64,000 nucleotides of DNA from Schizochytrium sp. TIO01. Lineage: Eukaryota; Sar; Bigyra; Thraustochytrida; Thraustochytriidae. Position 1 is the first letter of the stretch. Each line of letters opens with the position of its first letter. Below are positions 1 to 10,345 of the stretch, piece by piece. A program made the position numbers and the translations under genes. The stretch is taken from positions 2,664,001 through 2,728,000 of the forward strand of contig SMSO01000035.1 of the NCBI GenBank assembly GCA_004764695.1. Reading direction: 5' to 3'. A model generated the notes under the pieces. That model made no database searches, was not told the DNA's origin, and saw nothing but the letters and a program-made list of their open reading frames with translations.

Positions 1-2729
1 ATACGTTGAGTTCCTGCTAGGGAGTGGAGTGCCACGATTTCACTTGCATGCGCACTCAAATTTTTCATGCGGGCTCCATTCGCAAGATTAAAAACCGTAA
101 TTCGACCCTCGTGGTCCCCGGTAATAAATTTACGCTTGCGCCCATCGAAACACAAGGCTGTAATTTCTGCTCTACTAATGTCGCGATAAATTCGTATAAG
201 ACGCCCACTCTCTGCATCCCAAAGTTTAACACTACGTCCTGCTGCAGTTGTAAACGTAAGAGCACTCTCATTGAAGATTACACCAATTGTCGGGGAGGTG
301 TCCGTGAGTTTAGGATCAGTTGGTCGATCATAATCGAAGAATCGAACGTCATGATTAGCTGCTACAATACGGCGATGTTTTGTAGAGTATGTAAAACAAC
401 TAATAGCGGTGTCAATATCACTCATTCGAAGTGAATGATTGTACAATAAAGACGAAGCCAGATTTCGTCGATTCTCGATATTCTCTCGAATGTCACCTTG
501 CATACGCTCTGATTTAGAGGTAGACGAATTACCTCTGAATCCCCGTCGTGGAGTTTCACCTCCATTTCCAATGGCGCCAATTTGAGAAGCTCGGATTGGA
601 GTTGGTTCAGCAACACGTGAGAGAGGATTAGCAAAGATTGCTGCGCCTTCGCTCCCCTTTGCATCATTCATAGAGAACGTTTGCACACAAGAGAAGTTCC
701 GAATATCCCAAATTTTGAAAAATCCCTCATTGTCAGCAGTAATAATTTCTGGAGTATTTGGAATCGCTTTGACACCAACAAGAGAGCTATTGTGGCCCTT
801 GAGGGGCGTAATAAGTCTCTCAACATATGGGTTCCAGACTAATGCGTCATGATCAAACCCCGCTGATATAAGAAATCGATATTCTGGGGCATATGCAAGA
901 CTGAAAGCTCCCTTTGCGTGCCCAGGTAAACTTTTACGCAGAGTTTGTGTTGGGACATCCCAGAATTTAATATGCGAATCTAAAGAAGCGCTTGCAATCA
1001 CGCCCATACTCTCTATCGAGTGGAGATCCATTACGATATCATCGTGACCGTACAGACGAGCTACACATTCCAAATTTTCAACGCTCCATACGTTTATATT
1101 GCCGTTTAGCCCACCTGTAAAGAGACGGTCGTGTTGCGCACCCCCCCACTCGATACTCATTTGCACGTCAGCACAGGGTACCTGCTGGCACAAAGAGTAA
1201 GTTTGGGTGTCCCAAAACCCTAAGGTACTATCATTCGCCACGGTAGCCAAATAGCTTGAAGCGCCTCGACCTTGTAGATAAGAGACACCATGGATAACTC
1301 CTTTGTGCCCCGATGCGCGTTTAATGAGGGAGCAATTCGAAGCCTCATAGACGCTTAGCATGCGGTTTGTGTCACAAGATATGAGATGGTCGAGCTCTTC
1401 AATGTAATAAACATGATCTACACGAGTGTCATAGGTAACCGATGGAATTGGTGCAATTGGGCTTGGGTCGTACCGTTTAATATTGTCGACGCGAAAGTTG
1501 TCGCGGTCTTGAGACGACTCAACGATATATCCCGTAAACTCTTGCAGTTCCATGGACTGATCTCCATTAATATCAACTTGATCGAAAAATTCACAAAGTT
1601 TAGCGACTGCATTGACCTCGGCATCATACGATTCCATTTCTGGTTGATATTTCATCATAACACCTACAAATTCATGCAGGTTCAATTCCCCTCCGTGCTC
1701 ATTAAAATCGCGTTTTACAAGCTGTAGTTGTTTTGCGTCAAGCTCCATCATCATCTTAGTCACAATTTCTTCATCCATTCGAAATTTAGTCTTGTCAACA
1801 GGTAGGGGCCCATCTCTCCGTGACGTCAAGGCAGAGTCGCCCGAAATCGCCATGCTAGTACTCATATGGGATTGGTTCTCTTGAATCGGTACAATAGCAA
1901 GGGATGAAATAGCCGCAGCCTCTGCTGCTAATGCATTCTTTTTGGAACGTGCGCCGCGTCTAGCATTGTTTTCTCGGAGGAGTTTCTGTTCACCTGATTC
2001 ACGCATCAAGGGGATGTGGCTTACAGGTGTTGGCTGACGTTGGCGAAAATTAATATGGCGCTGTTGTAAATCTTTCACATGTGTCCCTATCCCAAGCGCC
2101 TCAGCAGCATTTGTTTGATAAACCGGCCTCCTGAGGGAGAGTCCAGCCGGTCCTCCAGTACCTGTGGAAGATTGGAATAGAGACAATCTGCTTTCGTCCA
2201 TTCCCTTCAACATATTGTTGGTACTCCCCATTGACACTCCTGTATGATTTGCTTGGTTTGATGAGAATGAGAAACCCTTTTCTCCCTTGATTTTAATACG
2301 CATGTTTTTCTCTGATGTTCTAGGTAAGCTTTGGTGACTTTCAGTCAGAGTATTTGAATCTGATCGTAAAAGATTATGCGATGGACGACCTTTTGGTTTC
2401 TCAAGATGCAGCTCCCATGCAAGAAAATCCATTTCTCCATCCACAGGACCATTTTCTTCTCGCTTGCGCAGCTTGTCTAGGCCTTCAACAACATTTGCTG
2501 GAAGTTTTGCTTCTGCTAGCTCAACTATTTTACGAGTATCAATCTGGAATCCTGTGAATTGCCGCGACAAGGGAGACCGCCTACCTGCCGCTGCTAGTCT
2601 GCCCAAAGGTTCTTCCCCGGAAGTTATTCCAGACGTAAACCCCGGTACTGGTGACGTCAAGACTCGTCCTGCAAATTTTTGCCGAGCTCGACCCTTCGCC
2701 CCTCGTCTCCGGGGCGAGGACGCCGACAT
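1..2729 (-). CDS. EF-hand and WD40-repeat protein, 3' end outside window
   Basis: The frame stays open from an ATG at 2729 to the window edge, giving about 909 residues with the C-terminus missing. Residues 1-300 are basic and low in complexity, probably disordered. Two EF-hand-like segments follow: a degenerate one near 335-350 and a better one near 382-396, whose loop carries D, N, D, S and E at calcium positions 1, 3, 5, 7 and 12. From about residue 445 there are repeated WD40 blades ending in W-D or W-N/W-S pairs, such as IKFWD, FKIWD and VKLWD. EF-hands before a long WD40 array is the layout of the WDR49/CFAP337 and WDR64 families, many of which are ciliary. The protein probably acts as a calcium-responsive scaffold. 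It resembles the gene at 18458-22219 but is not a copy. The family call is firm; the exact orthologue is not. Confidence 0.8.
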   Translation of the reverse strand, partial: MSASSPRRRGAKGRARQKFAGRVLTSPVPGFTSGITSGEEPLGRLAAAGRRSPLSRQFTGFQIDTRKIVELAEAKLPANVVEGLDKLRKREENGPVDGEMDFLAWELHLEKPKGRPSHNLLRSDSNTLTESHQSLPRTSEKNMRIKIKGEKGFSFSSNQANHTGVSMGSTNNMLKGMDESRLSLFQSSTGTGGPAGLSLRRPVYQTNAAEALGIGTHVKDLQQRHINFRQRQPTPVSHIPLMRESGEQKLLRENNARRGARSKKNALAAEAAAISSLAIVPIQENQSHMSTSMAISGDSALTSRRDGPLPVDKTKFRMDEEIVTKMMMELDAKQLQLVKRDFNEHGGELNLHEFVGVMMKYQPEMESYDAEVNAVAKLCEFFDQVDINGDQSMELQEFTGYIVESSQDRDNFRVDNIKRYDPSPIAPIPSVTYDTRVDHVYYIEELDHLISCDTNRMLSVYEASNCSLIKRASGHKGVIHGVSYLQGRGASSYLATVANDSTLGFWDTQTYSLCQQVPCADVQMSIEWGGAQHDRLFTGGLNGNINVWSVENLECVARLYGHDDIVMDLHSIESMGVIASASLDSHIKFWDVPTQTLRKSLPGHAKGAFSLAYAPEYRFLISAGFDHDALVWNPYVERLITPLKGHNSSLVGVKAIPNTPEIITADNEGFFKIWDIRNFSCVQTFSMNDAKGSEGAAIFANPLSRVAEPTPIRASQIGAIGNGGETPRRGFRGNSSTSKSERMQGDIRENIENRRNLASSLLYNHSLRMSDIDTAISCFTYSTKHRRIVAANHDVRFFDYDRPTDPKLTDTSPTIGVIFNESALTFTTAAGRSVKLWDAESGRLIRIYRDISRAEITALCFDGRKRKFITGDHEGRITVFNLANGARMKNLSAHASEIVALHSLAGTQR

Positions 2730-3653
2730 CGTAATCTAAAAAAGAGAGCGTTGGATATGATGCTTTAAAAGTCGTGGAGCTCACAGAATGCTCTTCGCCT
2801 AGCACTTCTAGGTTATAGCAGCTTGCACCAGACGTAGAGCAACCCAATCTTCGCCTCAAGTCACTCCGAGCGTTGCAACCCGCGAGCCCTTTCGCTCACT
2901 ATCTGCCATGAATTCGGCGGTACAGCAAGCGTGCAGGCGGGTTATCTAGCCATGGGATTGAACAGAATTATCAATCCTTATGGTACTTGCTAAGCATTAT
3001 TAGATATGTTTTGCAATCATTCAGAGTCTCACTAAAAAATATTTATTAACAATGCACGAGCACATACTCAACGGCTATATTCGAATCGACAAATAAACGC
3101 TAGTTGGTGGGATAAGATTATTAGTATTTTGTTACAGTAATGAAGCAAAAGTAAAAGAAAAGAAAAAGCCTGGGAGTGGAACAGTTGAATTACTATTGTG
3201 CGTTAAATTTAGCCCCACAAGAATTCTTAATTTTTTACCGCGCACTCCTAGGTAAAGTTCAAGCAATTGTTATGAGCTCGTAATCTCTCTTGACATACTT
3301 CTTCAATTGGGAAACGTTCAACTTTATGACAGCGGCTTGACCAGGGAAACGAAGGTCTTGGCCAAGGCGAGGAAAGCAAACGCACGCACTCATAGAAAAA
3401 ATTGAGGTTGCCAAGGGTGGGGGGGGGTGGGAGGCTTGGAAGCAAACGCTGATTGCGTAGTTGTCTCTGGACATAGCGTATCACTGTGGTTGATGACAGA
3501 AGTTTTTAGAGCTTTAAGATAGGCAGAAATATAGGAAAATCAACCAGATCAACCAATTGGCACGCAGGTGAACACGCTCAAAACCGCTTTCCTTCAATAA
3601 CATTAGAGGCAAAAGGATTCCTTCATTTAAGAAAACGCCTTCAAGAATCCACA
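2730..3653. promoter_or_regulatory. Divergent intergenic region with presumed shared promoters
   Basis: This 924 bp stretch lies between two divergent start codons (minus gene at 2729, plus gene at 3654), so it must hold both 5' leaders and promoters. A G-rich run at 3415-3431 has one nine-G block flanked by GGG. No TATA-like box or convincing gene was found. The short frames at 3248-3484 fall across the G-rich run and look spurious. Confidence 0.5.
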
Positions 3654-5192
3654 ATGACCACAGAGCTCACAACGTCGGTATTGACGACTATGAATAACCT
3701 GTTGCCAGCTCAAATGAGTCGAAGAGCGCTTCTTGATCGCTTGGATCGCTGCATTGAATTTCTTGATGATTCGCGAAAGGTTGATTGGGAAGATCGCGAG
3801 CGATATTTGATGGAAATGCAGGTTGCACTTGTACGACTCACTGCGGATGAGCATAACGATCACCTTGAGAAGGTTTCCTACGATATGCTTTCTAAGATGA
3901 GAAGGCCACTCGAGTCTCAACTTCGAGATCTTCGTTCTGCGATTGTAAGAGAAGCTTGTAAATTACTGTGTGTTTGCGTGGACTGCCTACAAACTCAGTT
4001 TACAAAGACAGCTGCTGTTTTTTTACCTACCATGCTGGAACTTGTGGCCTCAGGGAATAAGGTCATTGCAACGCAGATCGATCGCTGTTGTGCGCATATG
4101 TTTCAACACCTGCGAATGCCGATGGTTTTGCCCAGGCTAATATCCTTGCTAAAAGACAGCAAAAGTAAAGACGTCCGTGAGTCTAGCATAAACTACTTTC
4201 TCATTTGCCTACGTTCATGGAGCACACGTTCATTCGAACGGCACATTGATATTATCGAAGAAGTCATGCCTTATATTTTGCATGATGCGTCACCTACAGT
4301 TCGATCGAGGTCTCGAGAATGCTTTTTGTACTTTCGTGCCCACTTTCCAGATCGGGCCCGAGCAATCTTGTTGCGTGCTGACGAGCGAACTATGAGAGCT
4401 CTTGAAAAGGCTATGCAAAATCAAAAAGTTTCAGTAGCAGTGAATCATCCTCCAAGCCCACCATCACGCTCAAGCTCACGAGATGGTGTGTCTATTCAGG
4501 CTGAACAAACGAGTCATAACCGTGCTTCGAGGACATTATCAAGAAGTGGTTCTTCGGATAAAAGCAAATTCATGTCATCCTCGTCGAACTTAAAAGGCCG
4601 CTCTTCCACAAGAGCTAAACATAGTAAAGCTGTAGATCTTCAGCAAGGTCATAATCGCCCCAGGACTGCGCCGCATCGACATTCAATAGGGTCGTATGAG
4701 AGTGATTTTGAAGCTGAATCAACTGATGAAGAAGAAGGGCCAGTACGAATGAATCACACTATTCTAAAAGACCAAGCCAAACTAGAAACATCTTCTTCGC
4801 GTTCTGTCCGTGATCGTAGCCTACAGGACATAATTTCTGAGTATGCTCATCAGCCAGCTGAACCGCCTATTGCAACACAGCTGTCTGCTGCACATCCTTC
4901 TTCAAAGTCAGATGGGCCTGATATTGATTCTGATGTATCTAGAAATGTTGATCTTCCTGCTTTAGTGGCCGCGCATCGATCTCATTTAAATGAAGTCATT
5001 GCTAGCGTAGCAATGGAACTCAGGGTGCTTAAATCTTACGAGAAAATTGTACGTTCACAACGCCAAACGAACGCCCCCGTGGATCCGCGACCGTACATTA
5101 GCGCTTTGCGTAACCACATGCAAGAAAAAGAACGTCAAATTTCAAGTCTTCACGAGGACTTTGACAGAATTTTAGGTAAAGGCCAAATCTAA
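3654..5192 (+). CDS. CLASP-type TOG-domain protein
   Basis: A single-exon frame of 512 residues starts at an ATG in good context. Residues about 25-245 form a helical HEAT-repeat block typical of the CLASP N-terminal/TOG fold, with paired helices such as LRDLRSAIVREACKLL and an ending block that reads HDASPTVRSRSRECF. TOG domains bind tubulin and regulate microtubule dynamics. Residues about 260-420 are rich in Ser, Arg and acidic residues and are probably disordered and phosphorylated. The last 80 residues are predicted helix or coiled coil. With only one TOG domain the protein is far shorter than animal CLASP (about 1,300-1,500 residues), so it may be a CLASP relative or a ciliary TOG protein. 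It shares its promoter region with the EF-hand/WD40 gene. Confidence 0.75.
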   Translation: MTTELTTSVLTTMNNLLPAQMSRRALLDRLDRCIEFLDDSRKVDWEDRERYLMEMQVALVRLTADEHNDHLEKVSYDMLSKMRRPLESQLRDLRSAIVREACKLLCVCVDCLQTQFTKTAAVFLPTMLELVASGNKVIATQIDRCCAHMFQHLRMPMVLPRLISLLKDSKSKDVRESSINYFLICLRSWSTRSFERHIDIIEEVMPYILHDASPTVRSRSRECFLYFRAHFPDRARAILLRADERTMRALEKAMQNQKVSVAVNHPPSPPSRSSSRDGVSIQAEQTSHNRASRTLSRSGSSDKSKFMSSSSNLKGRSSTRAKHSKAVDLQQGHNRPRTAPHRHSIGSYESDFEAESTDEEEGPVRMNHTILKDQAKLETSSSRSVRDRSLQDIISEYAHQPAEPPIATQLSAAHPSSKSDGPDIDSDVSRNVDLPALVAAHRSHLNEVIASVAMELRVLKSYEKIVRSQRQTNAPVDPRPYISALRNHMQEKERQISSLHEDFDRILGKGQI

Positions 5193-5631
5193 TGAGAAAT
5201 ATTTCCAAATTGCTCACAGTCAGTTCCCGTTTGAAATCAATTTTTAATAGATTTTGAATAAAGTGCTCGGCTCGATTTGACCTGGTTCTTGAAGAAACCT
5301 ACGCGTCTTTAAAGTTTTGAACTTGGCAAATTATTGAGTTAGAGAATAGTCTACCGAAGACTAAAGTAGTTTAATGCACAAAATCTAATTACAATCAACT
5401 TAAACTGCTTTTAGCGGTTAAGAACGTTTTGAAGCACGGAGCTAAAGTATTCTTTTTTAGAATTGCATATGCTTATTCATCGTTACATGTAATCTGGGGA
5501 CCTCATAAAGCCATATTACGCTGTTTTTATTCCTTATCAATTGATTTATTATTTCATTTTCTCAAATATGAGGAGAAAAAGAAAAAAATAGAACGGTGTA
5601 TGAGAGCTCCATTCTTGTATATATTTTCTGG
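5193..5631. terminator. Convergent 3' region with AATAAA signal
   Basis: This is the 3' flank shared by two convergent genes. An AATAAA lies at 5257-5262, about 65 bp after the plus-strand stop codon, and is a reasonable poly(A) signal for the TOG gene. The rest is AT-rich, and I see no other gene. Confidence 0.45.
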
Positions 5632-7623
5632 TCATGCAGAGTATCTATCTTGAAGTTCTTCTAGCAAATGATCAGAACCACGAATCGAGCGAATGATAGC
5701 AAAGTCTGCGTCAAGTCGCTTCTTGGCGCTTGAGGACAAAAACATAAGGTTTAATGAGAACCTGTTTACAGAGGCTAAGGCTGACATAAGATTGTAAGCT
5801 TCGTCCGCTCGCGCAGGCAATAGTGTGTCGATAATTTGGAGAATTGTTTCAAATCCAGCCTCATCCAGGTGATCGGCAAATGCAGCTTTCAAGGTACCGT
5901 CCTGAACATGTTGCAGAACCACCTCGAGTGATTCCTGCTGATTTCCATTTTTGAGGATTGTGATAAAAGACTTTTCCTTTCCTTCCCTTTTATGTGTACG
6001 TCCTTTGCAAGGACTATTGCTAGTCAACACTTTGTTCTGCAATTTATTTGTGTCATTCGATTCTTGTTGGACATGTGGAGACTCATCACGCTCAGCTTCT
6101 GTGAGAACTGGCCGCGATGGATCGTCCACTTTATCCTTAACGTCTACAGTTGCTTCCTTTTCTTCATAACGTCTTAGGAAAGATTTAAACGTTTCATGAT
6201 ACTCTCTTTCACGTTCTACATTAGCAGCTCTCTTAAATTGTACTTTCCTGTGCATCTCTTTGAATACCTTTTGTTCAGAATCATCAATGAGAGGTAAACT
6301 CAAGGCTTCCTGCAAAGAAGTATCTGCAAGGTCCCATTTTTTGAGCGACATGTACAGCTGAATTTGTCGAAAACGTGCTTTGACATAGTCGGGACAGAGT
6401 TTAATGGCATGGTTGCAATCATCGAGACTATCACTCGCTGATTCTACATGCGGGAAATCATCAGTATGTGATTGTTTCTGTAGCTCCATTCTCGCCGCAG
6501 CTCGATTCGCATAAAGTTTTGCAATCTCCTGAACATCATCGTCCTGTTCATTAATTTGCTCAATTGCAGCAGAATAAAGCTCAAGAGATTTCTCGTAATC
6601 CCCCTCTGCGAAGGCAGCGTTACCCTGTGCGCGAAGAGAAAGAGGTAGATCGTTTCTCACCTCTCCAGAAAGTGCAGAAAGTGCCACCGGCGATGGCGTC
6701 TCCTCACTGCAAAGTTCTGCGCCTACGACTCCCCCTTCCTTATTAAGCGTGAAGCCGTTAGCGTCTGCAAGGGTTTTGTCGTCAGTTTCATTTGACAAAG
6801 CCTCTGCTTCAGAGGTTAGCTTAGCAGGAAATCGTTTAAAGTCGCTATAGAGCTTCTTTGCAAAGTCAGTCTCAGCTGCTGTAAGGCCGTTTCTTTCCGA
6901 CCAGGCTTGAAGTGTAGAAATGATTTTTGCGCTCACACGGATAACACGGTCTTTGCAATAAAAATAGCGGAGCCACGACAGGTAAAATCCAAGAAGTTGC
7001 AAGCTTAGCAACCCTCCACCTGGAAATGTCTTCTGGTAGTTTAGCAAAAGATGAGTAATGATATCAGTTTGAGTAAGCGCTAGCATCCGTTGATGCAATG
7101 CCTGCTGTTCCTTACTCGGTGGGTCATCAAACCACCCAAGTTTTTCAGATCCTGTCAGGCATAAAAGGGACTCCATAGCTTGTGCACGCAACATCAGATT
7201 TTCCTCGTCAAGAAGACGGGCGAGCGCCACTAAGCCATTTGCATGGCAAAAGTCAATAACAAAAGTGGGGTCATGCACGTGAAGCATATAAAGTAGAGAA
7301 AGTGATACAATCTGAACACGATGCTGCGGATGTTCAGGCGGAGCTCCGTCTGGAGGGCTGCAGATCAGAAGTGGAAAAAATCCCACATGCTCTCTAGCCA
7401 TGCACGGTGTGAAAAGCAAAGCTCGAGCTCTTTCCTGCGTGAACCTCGTCCTAAGTACCGCTTCAAGCTCATCAATAGGAGGTCGCTGCCAAATCTCCTC
7501 AAATTGTCTCCTTAGTTGGTGCCTTGTTTCCTGCGCATTTTCTACATCATTTGTAATACCTGCAAGCACGGCTTTCACCCGCTGCTCAACGTCACTATCC
7601 CACAATGCAACCTCCATAGTCAT
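5632..7623 (-). CDS. ARM-like/TPR/RPAP3_C protein, likely dynein-arm or R2TP-type assembly factor
   Basis: This is a single-exon gene of 663 residues. The frame is open slightly upstream, but the first ATG is at 7623. Residues about 80-265 are helical and ARM/HEAT-like. Residues about 327-465 form three TPR units, beginning with LRAQGNAAFAEGDYEKSLEL, with the asparagine and arginine residues (YANRAAARM) seen in Hsp70/Hsp90-binding TPRs. Residues about 553-640 match the RPAP3 C-terminal domain, including a VNRFSLNLMFLSS segment. TPR plus RPAP3_C is the combination in RPAP3 and SPAG1, which work with Hsp90 and the R2TP complex; SPAG1 assembles axonemal dynein. An N-terminal ARM-like block is not part of either protein as I know them. 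An ARM block does occur in TTC12, but in a different order. The function is inferred from the domains and the ciliary neighbours. Confidence 0.72.
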   Translation of the reverse strand: MTMEVALWDSDVEQRVKAVLAGITNDVENAQETRHQLRRQFEEIWQRPPIDELEAVLRTRFTQERARALLFTPCMAREHVGFFPLLICSPPDGAPPEHPQHRVQIVSLSLLYMLHVHDPTFVIDFCHANGLVALARLLDEENLMLRAQAMESLLCLTGSEKLGWFDDPPSKEQQALHQRMLALTQTDIITHLLLNYQKTFPGGGLLSLQLLGFYLSWLRYFYCKDRVIRVSAKIISTLQAWSERNGLTAAETDFAKKLYSDFKRFPAKLTSEAEALSNETDDKTLADANGFTLNKEGGVVGAELCSEETPSPVALSALSGEVRNDLPLSLRAQGNAAFAEGDYEKSLELYSAAIEQINEQDDDVQEIAKLYANRAAARMELQKQSHTDDFPHVESASDSLDDCNHAIKLCPDYVKARFRQIQLYMSLKKWDLADTSLQEALSLPLIDDSEQKVFKEMHRKVQFKRAANVEREREYHETFKSFLRRYEEKEATVDVKDKVDDPSRPVLTEAERDESPHVQQESNDTNKLQNKVLTSNSPCKGRTHKREGKEKSFITILKNGNQQESLEVVLQHVQDGTLKAAFADHLDEAGFETILQIIDTLLPARADEAYNLMSALASVNRFSLNLMFLSSSAKKRLDADFAIIRSIRGSDHLLEELQDRYSA

Positions 7624-8147
7624 TCTCCTCGTTATCAATCGTTGACCAAACAACTACTTGCGATGGCTTTCCGGTCTGCCTTTCTTTATGCCACGTCTCG
7701 TGATCCCCAGCGACTCCGGAAACAGCACCGAAGACGAAATGAAAACGATCTTGGTCTGTGGAGCCCAAGCTATGCTCCTTCGCATTGCGATTCCGTTGAA
7801 ATTTAAACACTCAACTGTTACTGAGGATAGCTAGGTAGGAAGGTACCTAAGACTTACTATAGTGTAGGCTAAGGTAAAGTGTGTACCTGTCATTTTAAAC
7901 CGATTACTTATTGAGGACATGTACACACTAGTAATCGGGGACCCCTCTTGGCGGCTGGCCAACCAACCAGTGCTTGAGCATTAAAGTGAATGAATGAGTG
8001 GAAGCACAAGGGGGCTTCTTGATGCGTGTAGATTACAGGATTGCGAGGTGGTGAGTCTGCAAACTCGAAGCGGGTCCGCTCGTGAGGATTTTGACTGCGC
8101 AGATTGAGTTTGCGTCGGCGTGGACGAGGTCTGGCGAGTGAGTGGAT
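7624..8147. promoter_or_regulatory. Divergent promoter region with TAGGTA/TACCTA inverted repeat
   Basis: This 524 bp region lies between divergent start codons at 7623 and 8148. It contains an inverted repeat, TAGGTA at 7832-7837 and TACCTA at 7844-7849, that encloses the palindrome AGGTACCT. Related inverted repeats lie upstream of the cystatin and J-domain genes, so this may be a regulatory site. No other gene is evident. Confidence 0.45.
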
Positions 8148-9752
8148 ATGGCGACCCCTGCGAAACGTGCCACGAGGGCCTCAACCCGCAAGGCAGCTAA
8201 GTCGACCGAAGAGACCCTCGTGGACAACTCCGAAGAAATCCTCGAGAACGAAAACCAAGAGGAGGAGGCTGACAGCTCCAGCGACGGGGATGATGTAAAC
8301 GATGGAGATGATAACAATGCTGGAGATGAGGATGAAAGCGAAGAGGAAGAGGAGGAACAATCTGACAAGGAGGACAGTAGCGAGGAGGGTGATGGTGACG
8401 AGCAAGTTCGCGTGAAGTTCACCACGAGATTTTCTAAGTACAGAGTGACTGATACCAGCATCGCAGTTCCGGTCTCCCTGCGCCGTTCAGGCCTCTCAGA
8501 AGTAGTCAACCACTTGCTTGGCAATGCTCCTGAGAACCGCGTAGTTTTTGACTTCCTCGTCGTGGATAAAGACACTCTCATCCGCAAGAGTTTGGAGTTC
8601 CATATCAGAGACCTCAAGCTCTCTTTGGAGGATGTACTTCACCTCGAGTATGCTCCGGCGCTTATGGAGCCCGAACTCTCTGCCGAGGACAAGTGGCCTG
8701 ATTGGCTTTCCTGTGTGGATGGTCGCCGCGACGTCTTGAATGAAGACGGCAATGTATCTGCGACCATTGCAGTTGCAGGCTCTTACGATGGCTCGATTAC
8801 GTTCTGCGAGCTCGCCAAGAGCGCCAAGGTCAACGAATTTCAGAACCTTGCTAAGGTCCAAGCTCATAAAGCTGCCGTCAAGGCTGTTGTCCAGTTTGGG
8901 GACAACCTGCTCGCGTCAAGTGGCAAGGACGGTCTTGTCAAGCTGTGGTCTGCAACACACAGTTCATCTGGCGAAACGTCCACTTTGAACTGTTCTCAAA
9001 TTGCGAACTGTGAAGGTCACCAGCGCAGCGTTGAGGCCGTCGATGGTGTACAGATTGGTGAGTTTGCTGTGCTCGGTAGTGGTGGCTGGGACAACGCAGC
9101 GTGCCTGTGGAAAGTTGCACTCAACGATGATGCGAGTGAGGCTCCCGAGGAAGAGGACGACAGCATGGGCCGCAAGAAGCGGAAGGGCATTCGCGGCAAG
9201 GCGACGACCGCTCTCAAGACAGTAACTCCAGCAGCAGTCTTTCAAGGACACACGGATAATGTGTCTGCGGTCGCTTGGGCAGGCCGCGATGCTCCTTCAA
9301 GCTTGTTCACGGGATCGTGGGATCGCAGCATTCGGGCTTGGGATGTTGTGCGCGAGGTTTGTACAATAAAGTTGAATGGAAACAAAGTTGTCACGTCAAT
9401 TTCACACAATGCTATGTCTAACCTGGTCGCTACTGGTCATGCCGACCACCAAGTTCGCTTGTGGGACTCTCGCGTGACCGGTGAGGCCATCGTGAAACTC
9501 TCTCTCAAATCACATGAGGCTTGGGTTACTTCTGTGCAGTGGTGTCCCACAAACGCAAACCTTCTCGCAACCGCCTCACAGGATCGCACTATCAAACTTT
9601 GGGATGTCCGTTCGACTATTCCCCTTTACACGCTCAAACAACACTCCAACAAAGTCTTTGGTGTTTCATGGGATGCTACTGGTTCTCTTCTCTGGTCTGC
9701 TGGTGCAGACTCTATGCTTCGGGCCTTTCGTTTCTCGCAAGATGAGGAGTGA
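8148..9752 (+). CDS. WDR12: Ribosome biogenesis WD40 protein WDR12/Ytm1
   Basis: A single-exon gene of 534 residues, taking the ATG at 8148 (the frame also has a GTG two codons earlier). Residues about 25-85 are a strongly acidic tail. Residues about 87-174 form an NLE domain starting VRVKFTTRFSKYRV. Residues about 186-530 form a seven-bladed WD40 propeller with clear WD ends such as LWDSRV, IKLWDVR and IRAWDV. NLE followed by WD40 defines WDR12/Ytm1, which joins Nop7/PES1 and Erb1/BOP1 in the PeBoW complex and is released by the AAA ATPase Rea1 during 60S subunit maturation in the nucleolus. NLE1/Rsa4 has the same layout, but the spacing and the lysine-rich linker before the fourth blade (RKKRKG) fit WDR12 better. 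The long acidic N-terminus is a local extension. Confidence 0.85.
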   Translation: MATPAKRATRASTRKAAKSTEETLVDNSEEILENENQEEEADSSSDGDDVNDGDDNNAGDEDESEEEEEEQSDKEDSSEEGDGDEQVRVKFTTRFSKYRVTDTSIAVPVSLRRSGLSEVVNHLLGNAPENRVVFDFLVVDKDTLIRKSLEFHIRDLKLSLEDVLHLEYAPALMEPELSAEDKWPDWLSCVDGRRDVLNEDGNVSATIAVAGSYDGSITFCELAKSAKVNEFQNLAKVQAHKAAVKAVVQFGDNLLASSGKDGLVKLWSATHSSSGETSTLNCSQIANCEGHQRSVEAVDGVQIGEFAVLGSGGWDNAACLWKVALNDDASEAPEEEDDSMGRKKRKGIRGKATTALKTVTPAAVFQGHTDNVSAVAWAGRDAPSSLFTGSWDRSIRAWDVVREVCTIKLNGNKVVTSISHNAMSNLVATGHADHQVRLWDSRVTGEAIVKLSLKSHEAWVTSVQWCPTNANLLATASQDRTIKLWDVRSTIPLYTLKQHSNKVFGVSWDATGSLLWSAGADSMLRAFRFSQDEE

Positions 9753-10345
9753 ATGTCAATTCTTGACAAGTCGCTAGAACCTCTCATAGGTACCCTTCTC
9801 TTGGAAAAATATTCGCCTACCCTCTCCCTTTCTTATAGAGAGAGGGCAATGCCAACGGTCAAGATAGGATCACACACAATAGACAAACTTTGCACTACAA
9901 ACACCATCCGGGAGTTGAGTAATTCTCTACCTATTCTATCTCCCTTTCAAGCACCATAACGACTTTTTCTAAACTACGAATAGATTAACTTTGATAACCG
10001 GATCAGAATCTGATTTCTTCTCCTCTCTATTCCATGTGTGCGTTTCCTTGCTAGGTGGCAAAAGGTATTACTACGTATACGTGGTGTTTTCATCTTCTCA
10101 AATTAATTATATACAATTTGAAGCAGCGATCTGCTCAGATTGGTTCTTAGATCTTTCAAGTCACACCTTGCTCAAACAGAAGCAACGCTTAGTAAATATG
10201 GTGGTCTATTTAAAAAGACCAGCTCCTGTCGTCGCTGTCAGACCAAAAGACTTACTTTAGCAAGAGTGTAAGGTGTTGCTTCGAAAATACGAATGAGATG
10301 AAAAACAAAATTCTAAATAACTCGTTGGGCCTTTATATCATCTTA
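9753..10345. other. Convergent 3' intergenic region, no gene seen
   Basis: This region holds the 3' flanks of WDR12 and enkurin. It is AT-rich in places (about 10090-10115). It contains short chance frames only, with no domain or codon pattern that would support a gene. Confidence 0.4.

Noticed and set aside
24-434. Plus-strand open frame of 136 codons
   Set aside because: It lies antisense inside the continuous minus-strand EF-hand/WD40 frame and starts at GTG.
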